Source: Desulfotomaculum copahuensis
Lineage (GTDB): Bacteria > Bacillota > Desulfotomaculia > Desulfotomaculales > Desulfovirgulaceae
NCBI RefSeq assembly: GCF_001655685.1
Contig: NZ_LYVF01000165.1
Coordinates: 1 to 64,000 of the forward strand
DNA length: 64,000 nucleotides
Reading direction: 5' to 3'
The notes below the pieces were generated by a model that worked only from the letters and a program-made list of their open reading frames with translations, made no database searches and had not been told where the DNA came from. Shown piece after piece: positions 22,698 through 32,310 of this stretch (the stretch's first letter is position 1; each line of letters starts with the position of its first letter). Position numbers and translations under genes: made by a program.

Positions 22698-24389
22698 ATG
22701 TTCGACATCACCAATCACAACAACATCCGTGCGCCCAGGGGCAACCAGCTGCATTGCAAGGGCTGGGGCCAGGAGGGCGCCATGCGCATGCTGATGAACA
22801 ACCTGGATCCGGAGGTGGGCGAGCGGCCTGAAGAGCTGATCGTTTATGGCGGGCGGGGCCGGGCGGCCCGTTCTTGGGATGCCTTTGAAGCTATTGTCAA
22901 AACTCTTTTGGAACTGGCAAACGATGAAACCCTGCTGGTGCAGTCCGGCAAGCCGGTGGCGGTTTTCCGCACCACGCCGGCGGCTCCCCGGGTGCTCATT
23001 GCCAACGCCAACCTGGTGCCCAAATGGGCCACCTGGGAGCACTTCAACCACCTGGAAGAACTGGGGCTGACCATGTTCGGCCAGATGACCGCTGGTTCCT
23101 GGATTTACATCGGCAGCCAGGGGGTTATCCAGGGTACTTTTGAAACCCTGGCCGCCCTGGCCCGCAAGCATTTCCAGAGTAATACGCTCAAGGGGCGCCT
23201 TTACGTTTCCGCCGGTCTGGGCGGTATGGGCGGCGCTCAGCCTCTGGCGGCCAAGATGCTGGATGCGGTGGGCCTGCTGGCGGAAGTGGACCCAGATCGC
23301 ATTGAAAAGCGCCTGGCCACCGGCTACCTGGACAAGGTGGCGCCCACTGTGGCCGAAGGAGTGAATGAGGCGCTGCGGGCGAAAGAGGCTAAAGAGGTGC
23401 TGACCATCGCCGTGCCGGTACACGCCACGGAATTGCTGCAGTACCTGGTGGACAACAAGATCACGCCGGATGTGCTTTCCGACCAGACGGCCGCCCACGA
23501 TCCGCTGGTCGGGTATATTCCGGATGACTATAGCGTCCGGGAGGCCGCCGTGCTGCGCGCCGCCGATCCGGACGGGTATCTGGAAAAAGCCCGGGCTACC
23601 ATCGCCCGCCACGTGGAATTGATGCTCACCCTGACCCGGCGGGGCGCAAAGTCCTTCGACTACGGCAATAACATCCGGCGGGTGGCCTATGACGCCGGGG
23701 TCAAGGACGCTTTTGAAATTGACGGCTACGTTCCGGCCTATATCCGGGATCTGTTTGCGCAGGGCAAGGGGCCCTTCCGCTGGGCGGTCCTTTCCGGCAA
23801 ACCGGAAGAGATCTACAAACTCGATCAACTGGCGCTGGATATGTTCTCTGAAAATGAGGCCCTGTGCCGCTGGATGCGGTTGGCTAAAAAGCACATCCTT
23901 TTCCAGGGCCTGCCTGCCCGCATCGCCTACATGGGTTACGGGGAAAGGGAAGCCTTCGGTGTGCGAGTGAATGAAATGGTGGCCAAAGGCGAGCTTTCCG
24001 CACCGGTGGTTTTCGGCCGGGATCACCATGACACCGGTTCGGTGGCCTCCCCCTACCGGGAGACGGAAGACATGCGGGACGGTTCCGACGCCGTGGCTGA
24101 CTGGCCCGTCTTAAACGCCCTGCTCAACGTGGCCTCCGGGGCGCACTGGGTGTCCTTCCACCACGGCGGCGGCACGGGCATCGGTTTTTCCCTGCACGCG
24201 GGCATGGTGGTGGTGGCCGATGGTTCCGCCGACAGCGCCGGACGCCTGGAGCGGGTGCTGCACAACGACAGCGGTCTGGGCGTGGTGCGGCATGCGGACG
24301 CCGGTTACGAACTGTCCTTCCAGACACTGGAGCAGAACCCGGTTAAAACTCCTTTGGTTGGGCCTGAAACCCAGCCCCGGCGCAAGTAA
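22698..24389 (+). CDS. hutU: Urocanate hydratase
   Basis: A 563-residue urocanase that converts urocanate to imidazolone propionate using tightly bound NAD+. Canonical segments are present: [20 protein letters not shown] near residue 21, [11 protein letters not shown] near 50, [14 protein letters not shown] near 180, [13 protein letters not shown] near 440 and [16 protein letters not shown] near 490. The ATG at 22698 follows GGGAGGCG and gives the expected N-terminus ([14 protein letters not shown]). This is the functional hut enzyme; the paralogue at 14852 differs in the GRDH and HHGGG segments. Confidence 0.95.
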   Translation: MFDITNHNNIRAPRGNQLHCKGWGQEGAMRMLMNNLDPEVGERPEELIVYGGRGRAARSWDAFEAIVKTLLELANDETLLVQSGKPVAVFRTTPAAPRVLIANANLVPKWATWEHFNHLEELGLTMFGQMTAGSWIYIGSQGVIQGTFETLAALARKHFQSNTLKGRLYVSAGLGGMGGAQPLAAKMLDAVGLLAEVDPDRIEKRLATGYLDKVAPTVAEGVNEALRAKEAKEVLTIAVPVHATELLQYLVDNKITPDVLSDQTAAHDPLVGYIPDDYSVREAAVLRAADPDGYLEKARATIARHVELMLTLTRRGAKSFDYGNNIRRVAYDAGVKDAFEIDGYVPAYIRDLFAQGKGPFRWAVLSGKPEEIYKLDQLALDMFSENEALCRWMRLAKKHILFQGLPARIAYMGYGEREAFGVRVNEMVAKGELSAPVVFGRDHHDTGSVASPYRETEDMRDGSDAVADWPVLNALLNVASGAHWVSFHHGGGTGIGFSLHAGMVVVADGSADSAGRLERVLHNDSGLGVVRHADAGYELSFQTLEQNPVKTPLVGPETQPRRK

Positions 24390-24789
24390 GATGAGTAACA
24401 GACCAGGGGGGGAATTAAGGTAAAAGGGGACCTCCCACCGGGGCAAAACAGCGGAAAAACCGGGATCTCCACCCGAAATGGACTGAGCAATTGGAAAAGC
24501 GCGGTTTCAATAAAACGCGTGGCGCCGTGGTGTATGGGGAAAAATGGGAAAGCAATTGAAACAGCACGGTTTGTTAAACCAGTCCGTCTATCCGGCGGTC
24601 AAGCAACCGGCTTTTATCCCCCGGTCAGTTGTTCAACGGGCCGGAAGCGGCAGTACTTTACGCCCGGGGCCCGGGAACGGTATGTTCCAAAGTTTTTCTC
24701 CCCGGGCATGTAAACTATGGATAACTCAACTAAACTACGGGATACCCTTGCCGTCAGGTGGGGGTGTCCCTTTTCAGGAGGTTTATATA
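24390..24789 (+). other. Leader/intergenic region before ftcD with a repeat and a hairpin
   Basis: A 400-base region without a supported gene. A 21-base direct repeat beginning GCAATTG occurs at 24487 and 24552 (18 of 21 identical). Just before ftcD, GGGATACCC (24740-24748) can pair with GGGTGTCCC (24763-24771) and is followed by TTTTC, a possible attenuator. I saw no NAG series of the HutP type here. An open frame upstream of and in frame with ftcD has no protein-like character. Confidence 0.5.
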
Positions 24790-25683
24790 ATGTCCAAACT
24801 GGTGGAATGTGTGCCCAATTTCAGTGAGGGCCGTCGCTTTGAAGTGGTTGCAGCCATTGAGGCCGCCGGCGAAAAATGCGGGGTCAAGATGCTGGACCGG
24901 ACCATGGACGCGGACCACAACCGCAGCGTGATCACCTTTGCCGGTGAACCGGAAGCGGTGCTGGAGGCGGCTTATGCCATGATTCTTGAGGCGCGGGAGC
25001 GCATCAACATGGAAGGACACCACGGCGCCCACCCGCGCCTCGGGGCGGCGGATGTGGTTCCTTTCATCCCGGTGAGCGGCGTGGAAATGGCGGAATGCGT
25101 GGAATTGGCCCGCCGGTTGGGAGAGAGAGTGGGCCGGGAACTGGCGATCCCCGTTTATCTTTATGAAGAAGCGGCCACCCGGCCGGAAAGGCGCAACCTG
25201 GCCGATGTGCGGCGGGGGGAATATGAAGGGCTGAAGGAGGAAATCACCAGACCGGAACGCCGGCCCGATTTCGGACCGGTGCGTATGCACCCCACGGCCG
25301 GGGCGGTGGTGATCGGCGCGCGCAAACCACTGATCGCCTTCAACGTCAATCTGGGCACGGACGACATGACCGTGGCCAAGGCCATCGCCCGGGCGTTGCG
25401 GGCGAAAGACGGCGGCCTGACTTTCGTCAAGGCGCTGGGGGTGGAACTGAAAGAGCGCGGTCAGGTGCAGGTGTCCATGAATCTGGTCGACTACCGGCGC
25501 ACGCCCGTTTACCGGGCGCTTGAACTGGTGCGCCTGGAGGCCGCCCGCTACGGCGTGCCCGTGGTGGGGACGGAAATCGTCGGCCTGGTGCCTTTGGATG
25601 CCCTGCTCGGCTCACTGGAGTATTATTTGCAGAGCGAATCCTTCAGGCGGGAACAGGTGCTGGAAGTGAAGCTGCACGCCTAA
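24790..25683 (+). CDS. ftcD: Glutamate formimidoyltransferase
   Basis: A 297-residue single-domain enzyme that moves the formimino group of N-formimino-L-glutamate to tetrahydrofolate, giving glutamate and 5-formimino-THF. The N-terminus LVECVPNFSEGRR and the catalytic histidine region GHHGAHPRLGAADVVPF near residue 78 are diagnostic. The cyclodeaminase domain fused in animals is a separate gene here (27464-28084). The ATG at 24790 follows CAGGAGG. It sits in the path between urocanase and imidazolonepropionase. Confidence 0.93.
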   Translation: MSKLVECVPNFSEGRRFEVVAAIEAAGEKCGVKMLDRTMDADHNRSVITFAGEPEAVLEAAYAMILEARERINMEGHHGAHPRLGAADVVPFIPVSGVEMAECVELARRLGERVGRELAIPVYLYEEAATRPERRNLADVRRGEYEGLKEEITRPERRPDFGPVRMHPTAGAVVIGARKPLIAFNVNLGTDDMTVAKAIARALRAKDGGLTFVKALGVELKERGQVQVSMNLVDYRRTPVYRALELVRLEAARYGVPVVGTEIVGLVPLDALLGSLEYYLQSESFRREQVLEVKLHA

Positions 25684-25808
25684 TTGTCCGGGGACGGCGA
25701 TTATCCATGCACCGCTTCCGGCCGGGAGCATTGCTGGTTGCCTGCAATGAATGACGGTAATGTTACCCGTCACGTTTCGCCGGTCCGTATCAAGGATGAT
25801 CAAACGGC

Positions 25809-25832
25809 ACCGGCGGTCTTTATTCCGCCGGT
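25809..25832 (+). other. Hairpin between ftcD and hutI
   Basis: ACCGGCGG (25809-25816) and CCGCCGGT (25825-25832) form an 8-bp perfect stem with an eight-base loop, followed by only two further T residues. It lies in a 272-base gap without other recognisable signals. It could be a weak terminator or an mRNA-processing element. Confidence 0.4.
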
Positions 25833-25955
25833 TTCAGACACCGGCTCTTGCATGTGTTGATGCCGGAAACAACGCTGGCCACCCCGGCTTGTGCCGTTTT
25901 TGGTGACACTGGTCTGGCATGTGTTTGAGACCGGATAATAACGGGGGTGTTTTTA

Positions 25956-27209
25956 TTGCAACCTTGTGCGGAACTGATCGTACACAATATCGGCCGGCTG
26001 GCCACCTGTGCCGGCGGCGTGAAAAGAGGCCGGCAGATGATGGACGCCGGCATGGTGACCGGCGGGGCGGTGGCGGCGGCCGGCGGGAAAATTCTGGCCG
26101 CCGGGTCGGAAGGGGAAGTCAGGCGGGCTGTCAACACGGATGGGCGCACAAAATTCATTGACGCCCGGGGTGGACTGGTTACTCCGGGGCTGGTGGACTG
26201 CCACACCCACCTGCTTTACGCCGGTTCGCGGGAAAAAGAACTGGCCTGGAAGTTGGCAGGCAGGAGCTACCTGGAGATTCTGGCCGCCGGCGGAGGGATC
26301 TTGAGCACGGTGCGGGAAACCCGCCGCGCCGGCGATGAAGTCATTTTATCCGAAACCGGGAAGCGTCTGGACCGCGCCCTGGCGCACGGCACCACCACGG
26401 CCGAGGTGAAGAGCGGCTATGGATTGAGTGTTGACGAAGAACTGCGGGCGCTGCGGCTGATCAGACGGTTGGGGGATGCCCGGCCAGTGTCACTGGTGCC
26501 CACATTCCTGGGCGCCCACGCCGTGCCGGAGGAATACAAAGACGAACCGGACCGCTATGTGGACCTGGTCTGCCTGGAAATGATCCCCCGGGTGGCCGGG
26601 GAGAACCTGGCCCGCTTCAATGACGTTTTCTGTGAGGAAGGGGTCTTCACCGGGGAGCAGTCCCGGCGTGTTTTAAAAACGGGCCTGGCTCACGGCTTGA
26701 AACCAAAAATCCACGCCGACGAACTGGCCGGCGGCGGGGGGGCGGAACTGGCGGCCGAACTGGGGGCGGTGAGCGCCGATCACCTGCTGCACGCCTCCCC
26801 GGGAGGCATCCGGGCACTGGCGGCCTCCGGCACGGTGGCGGTGCTGCTGCCGGGTACGGCTTATTACCTGGCGGCGGGGAAATATGCCCCGGCGCGTGAT
26901 TTCATCGACGCCGGCGTGCCGGTGGCCGTGGCCTCCGACGCCAACCCGGGTTCCTGCCCCACCGAGTCCCTGCAGGCCGTCTTCAACCCGGCCTGCCTCT
27001 ACCTGCGCCTGCGCCCGGCCGAAGTGCTCAACGCCATGACCGTCAATGCCGCCGCCGCGCTCGGCCTGGCGGATCAACTGGGCAGCCTGGAAGCGGGTAA
27101 AAGCGCCGACCTGGTGATCTGGGACGCGCCCAACCTGGATTACCTGGGCTACCATTTCGGCGTCAACCTGGTGCGCAGTGTGATCAAAGAGGGGAAGCAG
27201 GTGGTTTAA
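25956..27209 (+). CDS. hutI: Imidazolonepropionase
   Basis: A 417-residue amidohydrolase that opens the imidazolone ring to give N-formimino-L-glutamate. Metal ligands are visible: HxH in GLVDCHTHLLYAGSREKE near residue 75, His in PKIHADELAGGG near 250, His in ADHLLHASPGG near 273 and Asp in VASDANPGSCPTES near 325. The TTG at 25956 lies 6 nt after GGGGGTG and gives the family N-terminus; the GTG at 25947 is part of that ribosome site. Gene order hutU-ftcD-hutI-fchA follows the reactions closely but not exactly. Confidence 0.93.
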   Translation: MQPCAELIVHNIGRLATCAGGVKRGRQMMDAGMVTGGAVAAAGGKILAAGSEGEVRRAVNTDGRTKFIDARGGLVTPGLVDCHTHLLYAGSREKELAWKLAGRSYLEILAAGGGILSTVRETRRAGDEVILSETGKRLDRALAHGTTTAEVKSGYGLSVDEELRALRLIRRLGDARPVSLVPTFLGAHAVPEEYKDEPDRYVDLVCLEMIPRVAGENLARFNDVFCEEGVFTGEQSRRVLKTGLAHGLKPKIHADELAGGGGAELAAELGAVSADHLLHASPGGIRALAASGTVAVLLPGTAYYLAAGKYAPARDFIDAGVPVAVASDANPGSCPTESLQAVFNPACLYLRLRPAEVLNAMTVNAAAALGLADQLGSLEAGKSADLVIWDAPNLDYLGYHFGVNLVRSVIKEGKQVV

Positions 27210-27463
27210 GAGACCCGGACCAGAACACTGAAGTGGCTGGGTGTGGCCGCAGGCCTTTTCATTTGCTGGTTGTTTCTTAAAATCATGGCCGTTGGGGGGC
27301 GGCCGCCTGTTTAGGGAACTCCCTCCAGTTGCGCTAAAGCGGCAGGCATATCCGGCATGGCGAAAATTGATCGTCTTTGCTTGATAATGCTTTGTTGGAG
27401 ATGCTCCGGACAAGCGTCGGGATCTCAATGGATGGATAATTACCGGGGAAGGGAGAATGGATA

Positions 27464-28084
27464 ATGTTGATTGATTTAACCGCGCGTGATTTTACCGCCG
27501 CCGTGGCTTCGGACAGTCCGGCTCCGGGCGGGGGCAGTGTTGCCGCCTACGCCGGCGCCTGCGGGGCGGCGCTGTTGGCCATGGTCTGCCGCCTCTCCCG
27601 GTGCGGTGGTGGGCCGGGTGATACTCCCATGGACCAATTGCTGGCCCTGGCCGAAAAAAAGCGAAGTGAACTGGAAAAATTGGTCGATGAGGATACCGCC
27701 GCTTTCAACCGGGTGATGGATGCGCTCAGGCTGCCCAAAGAGACACCCGGAGAAAAAAGCAAACGGCGGGAAGCCCTGACCGAAGCCAACTTTTTGGCCG
27801 CCGGGGTGCCCCTGCGTACGGCCGCAGTCTGCGCCGGGCTGCTGGCAAAGGTGAGTTGGCTGATGGAAGAAGGCAATCAGAACGCTTTGAGCGATGCGGC
27901 GGTGGCGCTGGAGTGTCTGCATGCCGCCTGCCGGGGGGCTTGTTACAATGTGCGCATCAACCTGGGCGGGCTGGTCCCCTCGGAAAAAAAGGGCTCCCTG
28001 GTGCAGGAAATAAATAATATTGAAACACAGGCGGAAAAATATTACCGGCAGGCCAGGGAAATGCTTACCCAAAAGGGGTTGTAA
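27464..28084 (+). CDS. fchA: Formimidotetrahydrofolate cyclodeaminase
   Basis: A 206-residue helical enzyme that converts 5-formimino-THF to 5,10-methenyl-THF and ammonia, so that the C2 carbon of histidine enters the folate pool. The glycine-rich SDSPAPGGGSVAAYAGACGA near residue 15 is typical of FchA. The ATG at 27464 follows GGGAGAATGG. No methenyl-THF cyclohydrolase or formyl-THF ligase is in the window, so the C1 unit is passed to enzymes encoded elsewhere. Confidence 0.92.
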   Translation: MLIDLTARDFTAAVASDSPAPGGGSVAAYAGACGAALLAMVCRLSRCGGGPGDTPMDQLLALAEKKRSELEKLVDEDTAAFNRVMDALRLPKETPGEKSKRREALTEANFLAAGVPLRTAAVCAGLLAKVSWLMEEGNQNALSDAAVALECLHAACRGACYNVRINLGGLVPSEKKGSLVQEINNIETQAEKYYRQAREMLTQKGL

Positions 28085-28385
28085 GCCGGCCGGGCATAAC
28101 AAGATATCCGGACATGTGCTTCATCTTTGACCGGGGGCCATTCATTTTGGGGTCCGGTTTTACGTATGGATTGCTTACACATTGACCGGGGACGGTTAAA
28201 AAGTATAGTGGGAGCCCGGTCAAATCGTTGGGGGAAGGTACTTTTTCCTGCTCCGGCGGGATGGTTGAAAGGTATGGTGGTAGCCCGGCCGGGTCTTCCC
28301 CCGTCGGGTAATGCATGGATCCCGGGGCAAACAGCCGGAGTTTTTCCGGGGGCCAATCTTTAGCGGGGACGGACGGGGACGGGCG
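28085..28385 (+). repeat. Intergenic region with imperfect direct repeats
   Basis: A 31-base unit at 28191-28221 (GACGGTTAAAAAGTATAGTG and so on, ending GCCCGGTC) recurs at 28260-28290 with 25 of 31 bases the same. Both units follow a GC-rich segment (GACCGGG, CCGGCGG), and a third, more degraded unit may begin near 28126 (TTTGACCGGG). I saw no known riboswitch consensus, and no coding frame is convincing before the mutase gene starts at 28386. Confidence 0.5.
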
Positions 28386-28814
28386 ATGACGGAAGAAAAG
28401 ACTGTGGTGCTGGGTGTGATCGGTGCGGACGTGCATGCGGTGGGCAACCGTATCCTGGCCTATGCCCTGGCGCAGGCCGGCTTTAAAGTGGCCAACATTG
28501 GCGTGCTGGCCACCCGGGAGGAATTTATCAACGCCGCTCTGGAGACGGATGCGGCGGCCATCTGGGTTTCTTCCCTTTATGGCCACGGCGAGCTGGACTG
28601 CCGGGGCCTGCGGGACCAGGCCGCCGAGGCCGGCCTGGAGCGCATTCTCATGTACGTGGGCGGCAATCTGGTGGTGGGCAAACAGGATTGGGCCGGGGTG
28701 GAGAAACGTTTTAAAGACATGGGCTTCGACCGGGTTTACCCGCCCGGCACCATGCCCGGCCGGGCGATCGCCGACTTGATGCGGGATCTCGGCTTGGTGA
28801 ATGAAGTAGACTGA
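28386..28814 (+). CDS. glmS: Methylaspartate (glutamate) mutase, small cobalamin-binding subunit
   Basis: A 142-residue B12-binding subunit of glutamate mutase, which rearranges L-glutamate to (2S,3S)-3-methylaspartate. The cobalamin motif DxHxxG is GADVHAVGN near residue 17; the histidine becomes the lower ligand of cobalt. SLYGHGE near 63 and GGNLVVGK near 95 are family segments. The ATG at 28386 was chosen because the family N-terminus starts there. It is the first of three mutase genes; the activator GlmL and catalytic GlmE follow. The symbol is shared with glucosamine synthase but denotes the mutase here. Confidence 0.92.
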   Translation: MTEEKTVVLGVIGADVHAVGNRILAYALAQAGFKVANIGVLATREEFINAALETDAAAIWVSSLYGHGELDCRGLRDQAAEAGLERILMYVGGNLVVGKQDWAGVEKRFKDMGFDRVYPPGTMPGRAIADLMRDLGLVNEVD

Positions 28815-29007
28815 CGGGCAGCCCGAGTTTCACCCGGCAATGGGACAGCTGCTTATGGACAGCATTCAAGCGGGAACAGGGAACAAACGTTATTATATCA
28901 TACAGAAGGAACGCCTGCGGGCAAGTGCCCGGTGAGCCTGAATTTAAAGGGGGATAGCCCCGCCCGGTTAAAGACGGGATGGCTTATCTAAACGCGGGGG
29001 TGAACAT

Positions 29008-30390
29008 ATGGCCCTGGCCTTGTTGATGGACATTGGCAGCACCTATACCAAGGCGGTGGCCCTGGATCTGGAAAAGGCGGAGGTGACGGCCGCCGCCCGG
29101 GCACCCACCACAGTGCAGGAGATTACCCGGGGGCTGGCCCGGGCCGTATCGGAACTGGAAAAACAGTTGGGCGGGCGGCCGGACTGGTGTCACCGCCTGG
29201 CTTGCAGCAGCGCCGCCGGCGGCTTGAAGATGGTGGCCATCGGCCTGGTGCCCGGCCTGACCGCCAAAGCGGCGCGCTGGGCGGCACTGGGCGCCGGGGC
29301 GCGTGTGCTCAAGGTTTACGCCCATGAACTGGCTGGGCGGGAAGTGACGGAAATCGAGGCGCTAAAGCCGGACATCATTCTGCTGGCCGGCGGCACGGAC
29401 GGCGGCAACCGCCGGGTTTTACTGCATAACGCCGGCCGGCTGGCCGACTCCCGCTGTCCGGCCGCAGTGATCCTGGCCGGCAACAAGGCGGCGGCCGACG
29501 AGGCGGCTTCCCTGCTGGCCGGGGCGGGGAAGGATGTGCGCCTGGCGGAAAATGTCTTGCCCGAACTGGACCGGCTGAATGTCGATCCGGCGCGGCAGTT
29601 GATCCGGCAGGTGTTTTTGGAGAAAATAATTCACGCCCGGGGGCTTGACCGCACGCAGCAGTACCTGGAAGGGGTGCTCATGCCTACCCCGGCCGCCGTA
29701 TTGAGCGCCGCCGAGCTTTTGGCCCGGGGTACGGCGGAGGAAAGCGGCCTGGGCGATTTGCTCGTGGTGGATGTAGGCGGCGCCACCACGGATGTCTACT
29801 CGATCTGCAGCGGCCAGCCCACCCGGGCCGGGGTGAGCTTGAAAGGCCTGCCCGAGCCTTACGCCAAACGCACGGTGGAGGGAGACCTGGGCATGCGGGT
29901 GAGCGCGCCGGCGCTTTATGAAGCCGCCGGGCCGCGGTTGGCGGCGGAGGCCGCCGGTATGGAAGCGGCGGCGGTGCGCCATTATGTGGAACTGGTGCAC
30001 CGGGAGCCTTTCCTGCTGCCGGCCGGCGAAACACAATGGCGGCTGGAGACCGCTCTGGCCGTCCTGGCGGTGCGGCTGGCGGTGGAACGGCACGCCGGGT
30101 ATTTGGAAACCTTCTGGACGCCGGTAGGAGCCACCCCGGTTCAACACGGCAAGGATTTAACCGCCATGCCGCTGCTGATCGGTACGGGCGGCGTGATCAC
30201 CGCTCATCCGGATCCCGGTCCGCTGCTTTCCGCCGCCCTGTACCGGGAAGCGGAGCCGCACCGGCTGCTGCCCCGTGCGCCGGCTCTGGCCGTGGACCGG
30301 GGATACATCCTGGCCGCGGCGGGCCTGCTGGCTGAAGTGGCGCCGGACGCCGCCCTGCGCGCAGCGAAGAAAAACCTGCTTCACCTGTAA
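29008..30390 (+). CDS. glmL: Glutamate mutase-associated protein (MutL/GlmL)
   Basis: A 460-residue ASKHA-fold protein always found between the S and E subunits of clostridial glutamate mutases. It is thought to act as a reactivase or chaperone that replaces damaged cobalamin. Phosphate motif 1 is MDIGSTYTKA at residue 7-16, and phosphate motif 2 is VVDVGGATTDVYS near 253. LLAGGTDGGN near 128 is a family mark. The ATG at 29008 follows GGGGGTG. A 193-base gap separates it from glmS. Confidence 0.88.
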   Translation: MALALLMDIGSTYTKAVALDLEKAEVTAAARAPTTVQEITRGLARAVSELEKQLGGRPDWCHRLACSSAAGGLKMVAIGLVPGLTAKAARWAALGAGARVLKVYAHELAGREVTEIEALKPDIILLAGGTDGGNRRVLLHNAGRLADSRCPAAVILAGNKAAADEAASLLAGAGKDVRLAENVLPELDRLNVDPARQLIRQVFLEKIIHARGLDRTQQYLEGVLMPTPAAVLSAAELLARGTAEESGLGDLLVVDVGGATTDVYSICSGQPTRAGVSLKGLPEPYAKRTVEGDLGMRVSAPALYEAAGPRLAAEAAGMEAAAVRHYVELVHREPFLLPAGETQWRLETALAVLAVRLAVERHAGYLETFWTPVGATPVQHGKDLTAMPLLIGTGGVITAHPDPGPLLSAALYREAEPHRLLPRAPALAVDRGYILAAAGLLAEVAPDAALRAAKKNLLHL

Positions 30391-30651
30391 AAAAGCCGGT
30401 CCGTCTTCCAAAGCGGGTTTGCTGTGCCATCCGGCAACCGCCCTTTGGGAAAAATTTTTATTCTCCACAGCCGGCGTGCCGGACGCGTGAATTGCTACTT
30501 GCTTTAAAAGGACTCCATTGTGGTTCCGGGTTCGTTCAAGGTGGTTGGCCGGCAGTCCTGAATGTGTTAAATTTAGAGCCTCCGGCCGGGCGTGATCATG
30601 CGCATGCCGGCAAACAGGACTGCCTTTATTACGGCACAGGAGAGATCGGGT

Positions 30652-32103
30652 GTGGAACTGAAGAATCAAAAATGGCCGGCGGACGAATTTTTCTCCCGGC
30701 GCCGGGAAGTGCTGGCCGCCTGGCCCACCGGCCGGGAGGTGGACCTGGACGAGGCGGTGGCCTACCACCGGCGGGCCGGCGCCGGCAGATCCATGGCCGC
30801 CCTGTTGGACCAGGCACGTACTTCCGGGCGCACCCTGGCCCAGCCGCGGGCCGGCGTGGCCCTGCTGCTGGATCAAATCGAGCTGCTGCGCTACCTGGCT
30901 GCAGAAGGGGAAGCGGACTGCCTGCCCGCCACCATCGACAGCTACACCCGGCAGAACCGTTACGCCGAGGCGCAGGCCGGCATAGAAGAAAGCCGCGCCG
31001 CCGGGCGTTCCATGCTCAACGGCTTCCCGGCGGTCAATTATGGCGTGGCCGCCTGCCGGCGGGTGGTGGAAGCGGTGGACGTGCCCGTACAGGTGCGCCA
31101 CGGCACCCCCGATGCCCGCCTGCTGGCGGAGATCACTCTGGCCGGCGGCTTCACCAGTTTTGAGGGCGGCGGCATTTCCTACAATATCCCCTATGCTAAG
31201 GATGTCCCTCTGGAGAAATCCATTGCCGACTGGCAGTATGTGGACAGGTTGGCCGGCTGGTATCTAGAGCACGGGGTGACCATCAACCGGGAGTTTTTCG
31301 GTCCGCTCACCGGCACACTTGTCCCGCCCGGTATTTCCCACGCCGTGGGAGTAATCGAGGCGCTGCTGGCGGCGGAGCAGGGGGTGAAGAACGTCACCCT
31401 GGGCTACGGCCAGTGCGGCAATCTGATCCAGGATGTGGCGGCCATGCTCACCCTGCCCCGGCTGGCCGAAGATTACCTGGAACGGTGCGGCTACCGGGGC
31501 GTGACCGTAACCACCGTCCTGCACCAGTGGATGGGCGGTTTTCCCGCCGATGAAAGCAAGGCCTTCGGGGTGATTGCCTGGGGGGCGGCCACCGCAGCCC
31601 TGGCCGGCGCGGACAAAGTGATTGTCAAGACGCCCCACGAGGCCGTCGGTGTGCCGGGCAAAGAAGCGAACGCCGCCGGGATCAAGGCGACTAAACAGGT
31701 GCTCAATATGCTGCGGGATCAGTTCATGCCGCCCACGCCGGAACTGACGGAAGAAATTGCGGTCATCCGGGCCGAAACCACGGCCATTGTGGACAAAACG
31801 CTGGACCTGGGGGACGGGGATGTTGCTTTGGGGACGGTGCGCGCCTTCAAAGCCGGCGTGATTGACGTGCCCTTCGCCCCCAGCCGCTTCAACGCCGGCC
31901 GGTTGCTGCCGGCGCGGGACAACCGGGGGGCGGTGCGCCTTTTGGAGCCGGCCAACCTGCCCTTCGACCGGGCGCTGCTCGATTTTCACCGGGAACGGCT
32001 GGCCGAAAGGGGCCGGGTGGAAAACCGGGAACCAGGCTTCCAGATGGTCATCGACGATATCTACGCCATCGGCAAGGGCATGCTGGTGGGCCGGCCGAGA
32101 TAA
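30652..32103 (+). CDS. glmE: Methylaspartate (glutamate) mutase, catalytic subunit
   Basis: A 483-residue TIM-barrel subunit that binds glutamate and carries out the radical carbon-skeleton rearrangement with the B12 subunit. Recognisable parts are [20 protein letters not shown] at the N-terminus, [11 protein letters not shown] near 123, [13 protein letters not shown] near 150, TLGYGQCGN near 250 and [11 protein letters not shown] near 287. The GTG start at 30652 follows CAGGAGAG and gives the family N-terminus. The product methylaspartate feeds the ammonia-lyase encoded next. Confidence 0.93.
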   Translation: MELKNQKWPADEFFSRRREVLAAWPTGREVDLDEAVAYHRRAGAGRSMAALLDQARTSGRTLAQPRAGVALLLDQIELLRYLAAEGEADCLPATIDSYTRQNRYAEAQAGIEESRAAGRSMLNGFPAVNYGVAACRRVVEAVDVPVQVRHGTPDARLLAEITLAGGFTSFEGGGISYNIPYAKDVPLEKSIADWQYVDRLAGWYLEHGVTINREFFGPLTGTLVPPGISHAVGVIEALLAAEQGVKNVTLGYGQCGNLIQDVAAMLTLPRLAEDYLERCGYRGVTVTTVLHQWMGGFPADESKAFGVIAWGAATAALAGADKVIVKTPHEAVGVPGKEANAAGIKATKQVLNMLRDQFMPPTPELTEEIAVIRAETTAIVDKTLDLGDGDVALGTVRAFKAGVIDVPFAPSRFNAGRLLPARDNRGAVRLLEPANLPFDRALLDFHRERLAERGRVENREPGFQMVIDDIYAIGKGMLVGRPR

Positions 32104-32310
32104 AAAACGGAAATATAACTGCATTCTTTGGGCGGGTTTCGCCGTGAAAAATTATGCGCAAAAACAGCCGCCGCCAGGTTTCCTCCGGAACTGTCTTATG
32201 TTTCGTCCGGAGCGGAGCACCGGATCAACCGGGTATGTTTCTGCCATTTAAATGCCGGTCGGTTGTTTGATTTGTGGCGCCGGCTGTTTTTTCGGAAGGG
32301 GGGGAATTTA

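Noticed and set aside
22641-24029. 462-codon minus-strand frame opposite the canonical urocanase
   Set aside because: Shadow of hutU: composition is atypical and no motif is visible.
24544-24789. In-frame upstream extension of ftcD
   Set aside because: The added residues are not protein-like, and ATG 24790 has CAGGAGG and the family N-terminus.
28085-29007. Cobalamin riboswitch before glutamate mutase genes
   Set aside because: I looked for the conserved B12-box pattern and did not find it in either gap.
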